Assembly (NCBI GenBank): GCA_041485845.1
Contig: JBGPKH010000135.1
Span: 1 to 16,677 of the forward strand
DNA length: 16,677 bases
From: OMOG01 sp041485845
GTDB taxonomy: Bacteria; Acidobacteriota; Terriglobia; Bryobacterales; Bryobacteraceae
Direction: 5' to 3'
Position numbers and translations under genes: made by a program. The notes below the pieces were generated by a model, which was given only the letters and a program-made list of their open reading frames with translations, did no database searches and was not told the DNA's origin. The first letter of the stretch is position 1; each line of letters begins with the position of its first letter. Shown here one piece after another: positions 8,801 through 13,957 of this stretch.

Positions 8801-9447
8801 ACACGCCGCTGGGGCGCGGGCGGAAATACGGGTCGGGCCTGCCGCGCTTCGCGGATTACGTCGTGGGCGGGTGGCAAGTCTCGTGGGAGGGCTTCATCAA
8901 ATCGGGGACGCAGTTCACGCCGCTGTGGCTGTGCGACAACTGCGAGCCGGTGGTGCCGGGCAATATCGCGTCGGGTTCGATCGACGCGACCGGCGGGTTT
9001 TACGGGACGAGCTTCCGGCCGGTGGTGACGGGCAATCCGAACGTCAAGAGCGGGGACCGCATCTGGGATCCCATCGCATTCGGACTGCCGCCGCTGGGCG
9101 CGGACCTGTTCGACAATCCGCAAGTGGCCAAGCGGAATTTTCTGTTCGGGCCGGGCACGTCGGGGCTCAATGTGGGAATTCGCAAGGTGTTCCGGTTCCA
9201 TGAGAGGATTCGGACGGAGATGGGCGCGGACTTCAACAACATCCTGAATCATCCGCTGAAATCGCCGGACAACTTCGATATCGGACTCCTGGGGAATTTC
9301 AGCATGAAGGTGAATCCGGTGACGCTGAAGCCGGAGTATGCCAGCATCACGCCGAATCCCGATTTCGGGCGGCTGATCACGAGTTATTCGCAGGAGAATG
9401 TGGACAGCCGGCGGGCCATCCGGCTGCGGCTGCGGATTACGTTCTGA
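5857..9447 (+). CDS. TonB-dependent outer-membrane receptor, Oar-like with carboxypeptidase-regulatory domain
   Basis: This 1196-residue protein begins with a short signal peptide (MFRIFVLLLCARALFGQ, cleavage likely after residue 16). A carboxypeptidase-regulatory-like beta domain follows (about 21-105: GAIRGVVTDPSGATVPSATV, then NNAGEYEANSLKPGSYKISIS). Next come a plug domain (about 115-235) and a long beta-barrel that ends RLRLRITF; the terminal Phe is the usual outer-membrane assembly signal. This layout and length match the very expanded Oar-like receptors of Acidobacteriota, which are thought to import polymers or peptides using TonB energy. Two close Cys pairs (875/882 and 1026/1029, the latter CDNC) lie in likely surface loops and could be disulfides. 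The start is supported by the signal peptide and abutting promoter. The substrate cannot be read from the sequence. The 90-residue gene 23 bp downstream is probably co-transcribed. Confidence 0.9.
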   Translation: MFRIFVLLLCARALFGQGTDLGAIRGVVTDPSGATVPSATVTITDTATDSRIGAKTNNAGEYEANSLKPGSYKISISATGFSTVEISGVTLRAGSNARADARLEVAHTGESVIVQAEAPLTEMDLPTISGTLNDQQLVELPRDSRDFTSFLYLNPNIRQGTGDGSLKFLGAQSYGASFSLDGQRTNGGVFGEPTSSQPSLETIGELTVLSSSFTAEYAGIANIRVTTKRGGAKFHGSLFYDNKNSALATWNLRDKIGQANFSPTPAQSSYPNPYFNQNEFGGSFGGPVPKVKNTYFFAAFERRYVNSPVYIRATNLPHATLLAGDYSLMTDARKPVVPAGVALTAAEIAQFTVGGLGNQFIKIPSRLLNPTATKLAQLYFPQTSAAAPINASNGRLVDYFTNQPGRTRRNLGTLRFDHDFREKDRFYAVYNAQNTTFATSAVVSPFLPLGLTQNERSNQTLSLSETHLFTPRMVNEARGGFNRVPWLRRSNQTLRQFLQNIGFNDADIKAYGDVITPSALDTFGHPSISFGSTYAALANGGRNTYRPLDQNLITFGDTLTWVKGSHTLKFGADFVRNAALDGFTSGRGNPRGRINYTGTNADPLVRFLLGLPANTVSYVNQFRPPMDVYNWETGYFVQDDFKVTPRLTVNVGLRYEIITPFTENNDLLVNFDATYVGSDGKKGRYVVPSQRTLAAVDPRYIAFGVVTGDKLGLPRSLVKTDYNNLAPRVGAAWRVANKSVLRGGYGLFYPTSAAQGIRDPLATNSFQVGLTRRSTAAAPLQGWPGFDHGISPMSGGVVNALSGLTSGNWVPFDLQQPRIQQWNVTFEREIGWHSAVRLSYLGSYMSGLIAGVDYNLIPASDKPFGTTTGDGATACSPDDGDCAYSPADLARLPFPQLGSYLLSFGNFGHGRTHAFQTEVNRRFRSGLTFTASYTLLDQKSTAADTGNSSLGGTSYNQFRPESDYGADAFTSRHRFLAFGIWDTPLGRGRKYGSGLPRFADYVVGGWQVSWEGFIKSGTQFTPLWLCDNCEPVVPGNIASGSIDATGGFYGTSFRPVVTGNPNVKSGDRIWDPIAFGLPPLGADLFDNPQVAKRNFLFGPGTSGLNVGIRKVFRFHERIRTEMGADFNNILNHPLKSPDNFDIGLLGNFSMKVNPVTLKPEYASITPNPDFGRLITSYSQENVDSRRAIRLRLRITF

Positions 9448-9470
9448 GGCGGAAGGGGTAAGGCACACCT

Positions 9471-9743
9471 ATGACCAGAAGAACGCATGTCCAGTTGCTG
9501 GCCACGGCCATGGCAACGGGCTCGCTTGTTTCAGGAAAGGAAACCGATACGATGCGCGAACTGTTTGAAGCCAGTCAGAAGGATAAGAAGGGGCTGATGC
9601 TGTACGTGAAGGGCCAGACCATAGCCGGGGTGGTTGTGAGGATCGGGGGAAGCCTCGGGGAAGACACGCTCGAGCTGCGGAGCCGTGAGTACAGCCGCAT
9701 CGTGGTGAAGATCGATTCCATCGACGCCGCCGCGCTGTCGTGA
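9471..9743 (+). CDS. Small protein with possible Sm/LSm-like beta core
   Basis: This 90-residue protein starts 23 bp after the receptor's stop, behind an AAGG ribosome site (spacing about 8 nt). I do not recognise the family. The N-terminal 27 residues (MTRRTHVQLLATAMATG...) are a weakly hydrophobic, arginine-led leader. An alternative ATG at 9552, behind GGAAAGGAAA, would give a 63-residue core. Residues 41-58 (GLMLYVKGQTIAGVVVRI) and 66-88 (TLELRSREYSRIVVKIDSIDAAA) follow the alternation of an Sm/Hfq-like small beta barrel: a strand with a G-x-x-h-x-G turn, then a strand ending in a conserved-looking IVVKIDSIDAA. This resemblance is by eye only. Spacing suggests co-transcription with the receptor. 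Its stop is 4 bp from the convergent TPR gene's stop. No cysteines are present. Confidence 0.65.
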   Translation: MTRRTHVQLLATAMATGSLVSGKETDTMRELFEASQKDKKGLMLYVKGQTIAGVVVRIGGSLGEDTLELRSREYSRIVVKIDSIDAAALS

Positions 9744-9747
9744 GGGG

Positions 9748-10275
9748 TCAGCCCGGCGGCATGGGCACGCCGCCCAGGGCCGCGGCGGTCCCGGCGTCCC
9801 TGCGGGATGACGTATCGTCGCCCAGCAGTCTGTGGACCTGCGCGCGAATCAGGTAGAGATGCGGCTCGTTTGGCTCGATGCGGATGGCTTCGCTGAAGTC
9901 CTGGAGCGCCAGTTCGAGGTCGTTGCGGGACAGGGACAACTCGCCGCGGTATTGATATCCCTGCCACAGGCGCGGGCTGAGACGGATGGCTTCGGTAAGC
10001 AACGCGGCGGCTTCCTCGATGTCGCCGGAGCGCGCGGTCTGGAGCGCCTGGTCGAGCGTCTGCGCCGGATCGGGCACGGACGACGAACCCCGCCGGCTCA
10101 GGATGTGAAGATAAGTCCCCAGGATCAGGCAGAGGCTGGCGATTCCGGCGGCCGTGTCGAATCCCCAAACGCCGAGGAACAGCCGGCTGCTGAGCGGCAG
10201 ACTGGCGAAGAGAATCGCCAGCGCCCAGGCGGCCCGGCTCCATTGCTTCGCGAGTTGTCGGGATGCCGCCCGCAT
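9748..10275 (-). CDS. Membrane-anchored TPR protein
   Basis: This 175-residue protein has two hydrophobic segments (about 15-35 and 40-59) followed by a soluble C-terminal part. Residues 73-165 show two to three tetratricopeptide units, for example ALQTARSGDIEEAAALLTEAIRLSP (77-101), GYQYRGELSLSRNDLELALQDFSEAIRIEP (106-135) and a less regular third (136-165). TPR arrays mediate protein-protein contacts, so this is probably a small inner-membrane scaffold. Positive-inside considerations do not settle which side the TPRs face. The start at 10275 is the only good in-frame ATG and has a purine-rich GAAGAG immediately upstream, too close for a normal Shine-Dalgarno. It is divergent from the SnoaL-like gene, with 24 bp between start codons. 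The partner protein is unknown. Confidence 0.75.
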   Translation of the reverse strand: MRAASRQLAKQWSRAAWALAILFASLPLSSRLFLGVWGFDTAAGIASLCLILGTYLHILSRRGSSSVPDPAQTLDQALQTARSGDIEEAAALLTEAIRLSPRLWQGYQYRGELSLSRNDLELALQDFSEAIRIEPNEPHLYLIRAQVHRLLGDDTSSRRDAGTAAALGGVPMPPG

Positions 10276-10280
10276 CTCTT

Positions 10281-10287
10281 CATAGTA
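10281..10287. promoter_or_regulatory. Candidate shared -10 element between divergent starts
   Basis: Only 24 bp separate the two start codons. CATAGT (10281-10286) reads as a -10 (four of six) toward the plus gene, and the same bases read as TACTAT (four of six) toward the minus gene. Either would give a very short or absent leader, consistent with the lack of a properly spaced Shine-Dalgarno on both sides. No good -35 is seen in either direction, so this is tentative. Confidence 0.25.
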
Positions 10288-10299
10288 GACTGTGTAGCG

Positions 10300-10752
10300 A
10301 TGCGCTTACTGAGTCTTGTAGTCTTGATCGCCGGATGCGCGGCGGCGCAAACTCCGGCCGCACGCACGCAGGATGAGGCCGCCATTCGTTCGGTGGTAGA
10401 CAAGTACGTCGCCGCGCGGGAACAGATCGACGCCAAAGCGGTCGCCGCCCTCTTTACGGCCGACGCCGATCAACTGGTGTCGTCGGGAGAGTGGCGGCGG
10501 GGGCTCGATGCGGTGGTGCGCGGGACCATGGCGAGCTCGCAGGCGTCCGGCGGCAAGCGCACCATCACGGTGGAGACCATCCGGTTTGTAACGGCCGATG
10601 TGGCGATCGTGGACGGGCGGTATGAGATTGCCGGGGGTGCGGGCGGTCAGGATCGCAAGATGTGGAGCACGTTCGTGTTCCGGCGCACCCCGGAGGGATG
10701 GCGGATCGCGGCGATCCGCAACATGCTGCCGGCAGCGGCCGCGGGCCGGTAA
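10300..10752 (+). CDS. Secreted or lipoprotein SnoaL-like (DUF4440/NTF2-like) protein
   Basis: This 150-residue protein starts at the ATG at 10300; the frame is open further upstream but only antisense to the TPR gene. The N-terminus MRLLSLVVLIAGC has a lipobox-like IAGC (10-13), though the signal would be very short, and signal peptidase I cleavage after AAA-Q (17) is equally possible. The body matches the DUF4440/SnoaL-like NTF2 fold: an initial helix DEAAIRSVVDKYVAAREQIDAKAVAALFTADAD (about 25-57), a central GxxAVVRG-like turn, then strands ending VAIVDGRYEI, MWSTFVFRRTPEGWRIAAIRNML. Such proteins are small alpha+beta cone folds that bind a ligand or act as isomerases; no catalytic residues can be assigned here. 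Length is normal for the family. It runs head to head with the TPR gene and may share its control region. Confidence 0.85.
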   Translation: MRLLSLVVLIAGCAAAQTPAARTQDEAAIRSVVDKYVAAREQIDAKAVAALFTADADQLVSSGEWRRGLDAVVRGTMASSQASGGKRTITVETIRFVTADVAIVDGRYEIAGGAGGQDRKMWSTFVFRRTPEGWRIAAIRNMLPAAAAGR

Positions 10753-10764
10753 AGATGAACCGGA

Positions 10765-10786
10765 GGCCCGGCCAGGAGGCCAGGCC
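10765..10786. terminator. Candidate bidirectional terminator hairpin
   Basis: The 39-bp gap between the convergent stops at 10752 and 10792 folds into an interrupted stem: GGCC (10765-10768) with GGCC (10783-10786), one mismatch, then GGCC (10770-10773) with GGCC (10778-10781) around an AGGA loop. It is very GC-rich and symmetrical, so it can form in either transcript. No strong T-tract follows on either strand, so efficiency is uncertain. Confidence 0.45.
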
Positions 10787-10791
10787 CACTG

Positions 10792-12204
10792 TTACTTCTT
10801 CTTCGGCGGCGCTTTCTTGCCGGGGGCCGGACGCGCGGGCGCCGCGGCACACGGCGTCGCGTGCAGGCCTTCGATCTTCGCCTTCTCGGTCTCCATGGTC
10901 AGCATGAAGGGACTCTGCGTGAAGGCGGCCGGGACACCCACCCACTGAATCTCGCCCGCCTCCGGCTTGCCCGTCAGGGCCGAGTCGAGCTTGAGGGTGA
11001 TTTCCGCAGTCGGAGTGCCTTGCGCATCCGGCAGGGGAACGGCCACCAAGAGCTCCTTGGAGCGGCAGGCCGGCTTTCCCTCCAGGAGCATACCTTTGAG
11101 CTTCGGAACCTCGGCGTCCTTCAACTTGTCGTTGAAGTACTGCTGGCCGCCAGCCGTGTCCGCGAGTTGACTCTTGATCCCCAACCACATGGCCAGTTGC
11201 GGAAACTTCTCTTGAAACTCGTTCTGCTTCCGAGTGGCAACGGCGGTGGCGGTCTCAATTGTGAAATTGGCGGGAGGCAGCGGAGCGTTCTTGGCCTGCG
11301 CCTTCAGCTCTTCGAGTCCATCGTTGGCCCCGTGGTAGGTGGTGTAGGCGCTGTCCGCATAATCGGCGATCTTTTTGCCGTCGGCGGACCCGCCCAGCGT
11401 GGGATCGATGACCGCCGCGCGAACAAACTCGTAGATGGCTTTGGGACCTAGCTCCGTCGCACGGCTCGGATCGCTGCGCGCCAGGCAATTCAGCGCCCGG
11501 CCGAGATTGTAGGAGATGAACGATTTGTCGGGATAGTCCTGCAACGCCCTGGTGAAGACGGTCTCCGCCGCCTTGCAGTCCGGCGGGGTCTTGGCCATGG
11601 CCTGGGTGCCGGGCAGTAATGCCATGGTCATCAGCGCCGCCTTGGCGGCCCCCTGCAATTGCGCGCGGGCGGTGTTCCAGTCCGCATCGCTAATCCCTTC
11701 GGGCTTGCGGTTGTAGTCCACCAGCTTGCGGGCAGCCCTTTCGCCAATCGCCAGTTGTGCGGGCGTGGCGTTGGGGATTTGCGGCGCGGCCTGCGACGTG
11801 GTGAACAGAACCTTGACCACATCGCCGGGTCCCGACTTGGGATCGCTGAAGGTGGCGTCGAGGTCCTTGGACATCAACTCGCCGGCCGCATCGACGGCTT
11901 TGCCGAATTGTTTGGCGCCGTTATAGGCCTGGATGTACAGGACACTGCGTTCGGGCTTGTAGTCCGACTCCGGGTACTTCGACTTCCAGGTGTCGAGGTC
12001 GGTGATCGCCTTGGTGAAGTTGTTGCCGACGATGTCCTTGGTGACCTCGTTGTAGATGTCGTATTCGCCCTGGTCTTTGTAATTCTTCGCGGCCGGCTTA
12101 TCAGCCGCCTGCGCGCGGGCTTGTTGGGCGGGGCCTCCCCAAACGAGGGCGCCCAACGCGGCAACCGCCGCGAGCCGTTTCAATGTCATAAGAGAATTGT
12201 ACAT
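10792..12204 (-). CDS. Secreted TPR-like protein, paralog 2 of tandem pair
   Basis: This 470-residue protein is exported: a signal peptide (LKRLAAVAALGALVWGG...ARAQA) is likely cut near residue 33. I chose the ATG at 12204 because a GGAAGG lies just upstream and because MYNSLMTLKRL aligns with the verified start of the upstream paralog; the ATG at 12189 is the alternative. The N-terminal half has TPR-like helices (YDIYNEVTKDIVGNNFTKAITDLDTWKSKYP, 48-78). The C-terminal 150 residues are the most conserved with the paralog, including FPQLAMWLGIKSQLADT, VPKLKG, KPACRSKELLVAVPLPDAQ and VPAAFTQSPFMLTMETEKAKIEGL. Cysteines 210, 240, 380 and 452 are all conserved in the paralog, suggesting two periplasmic disulfides. 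The tail is Ala/Pro/Lys-rich, ending KKAPPKKK. It follows the paralog by 50 bp, so an operon is likely. Function unknown. Confidence 0.85.
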   Translation of the reverse strand: MYNSLMTLKRLAAVAALGALVWGGPAQQARAQAADKPAAKNYKDQGEYDIYNEVTKDIVGNNFTKAITDLDTWKSKYPESDYKPERSVLYIQAYNGAKQFGKAVDAAGELMSKDLDATFSDPKSGPGDVVKVLFTTSQAAPQIPNATPAQLAIGERAARKLVDYNRKPEGISDADWNTARAQLQGAAKAALMTMALLPGTQAMAKTPPDCKAAETVFTRALQDYPDKSFISYNLGRALNCLARSDPSRATELGPKAIYEFVRAAVIDPTLGGSADGKKIADYADSAYTTYHGANDGLEELKAQAKNAPLPPANFTIETATAVATRKQNEFQEKFPQLAMWLGIKSQLADTAGGQQYFNDKLKDAEVPKLKGMLLEGKPACRSKELLVAVPLPDAQGTPTAEITLKLDSALTGKPEAGEIQWVGVPAAFTQSPFMLTMETEKAKIEGLHATPCAAAPARPAPGKKAPPKKK

Positions 12205-12254
12205 GTACCTTCCGCCAACGGGGCACGGTACTGGGCGCCGCACCCCAAAATTTC

Positions 12255-13706
12255 TCATTTTTTCTTGGTTGCCGTGCCCTTCTTCAGGCCAGGTCTTGCC
12301 GGCCGTTTGGCCGGCGCGGTGGTGCACGGGGTCGATTTCAGCCCTTCCAGCTTCGCCGTCTCGGTCGCCATGGTGAGCAGGAAGGGATCCTTGGTAAAAG
12401 CTGCCGGAACGCCTTCCCACTGGAACTCGGTGTCGGCTTCCGGCTTTCCGGTTAGTGGTTTGTCGAGCTTCAAGGCGATTTCCGCCCGGAAGGGTTTCTG
12501 CGCGTCCGGCAGGGGAACAACCACCAACAGTTCCTTAGGGCGGCAGGCCGGCTTGGCCTCCACCAGGGTTCCCTTCAGCTTGGGCACGGCGGCATCCTTG
12601 AGCTGGCCCTGAAAGTACTGCTCCCCGTTGGTATCGGCGAGTTGTCCCTTGACGGCAAGCCATATGGCCAGTTGCGGATACTTCTCTTTGAACTGCGCTT
12701 CTTTTTCGGCCGCAATCTCGGTGGCGGTCTTAATCTTGAAACCTGGTGGAGGGGTGGGAGAGGCAGCGGCCTGTTGTTTTAGCTGGTCCAATCCGTCATC
12801 GCCGCCATGGACGTTGATGTAAACCTTTTTCAGATACGCTTCGATTCCAGGCAGGTCCTTGGCTTCGAGTCCGCTCTTGGCCGGATCGAGGGAGACGGCG
12901 CGGGCAATCTCCCACAAAGCCTGCGCGACCTTTTCCGGATTGGCGCGTTCGCAGGTGAGGATGGCGGCGCCCAACTGGTACGCTATGGCGCCGCTGTCGG
13001 GGTAGTCCGACAGCGCTTTCGAAAAGGCCGATATCTGGGCGGGGCAGTCCTTCTTCGCCTGGGCGGCGATGCCGGGCTTGAGCGCGATGGCGATCATCGC
13101 CGTTTTGGCTTTGCTCTCGACATCGGCGCGGGTGGCGTTCCAAACGGCTTCGGTCTGGTTGGCCGGCTTGTTCTCGGTGGTGAAGTACTTCGGCGATAAT
13201 TCCAGCAGCAGGTGCGCGGCCTTGTCGCCGAGCGACACTTGATCCTGGGTGGGGTTCGGCAGGCCGGCGGCGTTGAAGGCCACCGAATAGAGAGTGGTCA
13301 TGATCGTCGCCTTGATGGGCAGGCCTGCTACCTGCTCGGTTGACGGGGCGCCCAGGATGGCATTGAGATCCTTAGCCATCAACCGCGACCCGAACTCGAG
13401 AACCCTGCCAGGCTGTGGCGGAGAGACCTTCTGGTACGCCAACACGTACAGGTAATTGCGGTCGTCTTTGTAATCGGAATCGGGAAACTTTTGCGCCCAG
13501 GCGTCGAGATCCTTGATCTGTTTGGCGGGATCGTTGGCGTCCTGGAATACCCCGCTGTAAATCTCGTATTCGCCGTCTTTGTACTTTTTCTGCGACTGCG
13601 CGGCCGCGGCCTGCGCGCGCGCGCCGGGGGGAAGTGCGGTCCAAACCAGGGCACAAAGGACGCCCAAAGCCGCGATCCGCTTCAAAATTCTAGAAAAGTC
13701 GTACAC
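12255..13706 (-). CDS. Secreted TPR-like protein, paralog 1 of tandem pair (GTG start)
   Basis: This 483-residue exported protein starts at a GTG (13706-13704) preceded by a perfect AGGAGG five bases upstream. The frame is open to an ATG at 13787, but that extension is basic, lacks a ribosome site and precedes the signal peptide (ILKRIAALGVLCALVWTALPPGARAQA, cut near residue 33). TPR-like helices occupy the N-terminal part (YEIYSGVFQDANDPAKQIKDLDAWAQKFPDSD, 48-79) and around 223-275 (SAFSKALSDYPDSGAIAYQLG). The C-terminal block, with YPQLAIWLAVKGQLADT, KPACRPKELLVVVPLPDAQ and VPAAFTKDPFLLTMATETAKLEGL, is nearly the same as in the downstream paralog. Cysteines 221, 252, 388 and 461 match those of the paralog. 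The tail ends LKKGTATKKK. A 17-bp-spaced promoter lies about 106 nt upstream. I do not recognise a named family; a periplasmic or surface binding role is plausible. Confidence 0.88.
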   Translation of the reverse strand: MYDFSRILKRIAALGVLCALVWTALPPGARAQAAAAQSQKKYKDGEYEIYSGVFQDANDPAKQIKDLDAWAQKFPDSDYKDDRNYLYVLAYQKVSPPQPGRVLEFGSRLMAKDLNAILGAPSTEQVAGLPIKATIMTTLYSVAFNAAGLPNPTQDQVSLGDKAAHLLLELSPKYFTTENKPANQTEAVWNATRADVESKAKTAMIAIALKPGIAAQAKKDCPAQISAFSKALSDYPDSGAIAYQLGAAILTCERANPEKVAQALWEIARAVSLDPAKSGLEAKDLPGIEAYLKKVYINVHGGDDGLDQLKQQAAASPTPPPGFKIKTATEIAAEKEAQFKEKYPQLAIWLAVKGQLADTNGEQYFQGQLKDAAVPKLKGTLVEAKPACRPKELLVVVPLPDAQKPFRAEIALKLDKPLTGKPEADTEFQWEGVPAAFTKDPFLLTMATETAKLEGLKSTPCTTAPAKRPARPGLKKGTATKKK

Positions 13707-13711
13707 GCGTG

Positions 13712-13717
13712 CCTCCT
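13712..13717 (-). promoter_or_regulatory. Perfect Shine-Dalgarno that fixes the GTG start
   Basis: CCTCCT on the plus strand reads AGGAGG on the minus strand. It is five bases from the GTG at 13706-13704. This decides the start of the first paralog over the far-upstream ATG at 13787. Confidence 0.85.
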
Positions 13718-13811
13718 GCCTGCGCCGCTTCCACGTCAATAGCCCGATGATCCGTTTTCGCAATTCTGGCGCCGTCCCACCGGCCACTCACCAGCCGATG
13801 GATAATTGCGG

Positions 13812-13840
13812 AGTATAGCCGAACCACTTTTGTGGCGCAA
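13812..13840 (-). promoter_or_regulatory. Sigma-70-like promoter for the paralog pair, with dyad in spacer
   Basis: On the minus strand, TTGCGC (13840-13835) and TATACT (13817-13812) are separated by exactly 17 bp. The -10 matches consensus at five of six positions and the -35 at three of six. The predicted transcript starts near 13805, giving a leader of about 100 nt before the GTG. A small dyad, CCAC-AAAA-GTGG (13835-13824), overlaps the edge of the -35 and fills the spacer, where a repressor could bind. Confidence 0.55.
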
Positions 13841-13865
13841 CCTGTTGGACACCATTTCTCTCCGC

Positions 13866-13895
13866 CCGGTTCCGATTCCACCGGTTCCGATTCCA
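13866..13895. repeat. Perfect 15-bp tandem duplication in symporter leader
   Basis: CCGGTTCCGATTCCA occurs twice in immediate succession (13866-13880 and 13881-13895) with no mismatch. It lies 63-92 nt upstream of the symporter's likely ATG at 13958. The first eight bases of each unit, CCGGTTCC, are complementary to GGAACCGG at 13940-13947, ten bases before that ATG. This could be a recent replication-slippage duplication, a double regulator site or one half of a leader RNA switch. Confidence 0.75.
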
Positions 13896-13957
13896 AATGA
13901 TATCAGATCAACGGTATGCTGGAAGGCGTTCATTTCCCGGGAACCGGTTTTGATCAC

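Noticed and set aside
12205..12420. Extension of paralog 2 to 12420
   Set aside because: It would run into the 3' end of paralog 1, precedes the signal peptide and has no counterpart in paralog 1.
13707..13787. ATG start of paralog 1 at 13787
   Set aside because: The GTG at 13706 has a perfect AGGAGG at five bases and places the signal peptide at the N-terminus.
13866..13895. The tandem 15-mer as a CRISPR fragment
   Set aside because: Only two units are present, they abut without spacers, and there are no cas genes in the window.
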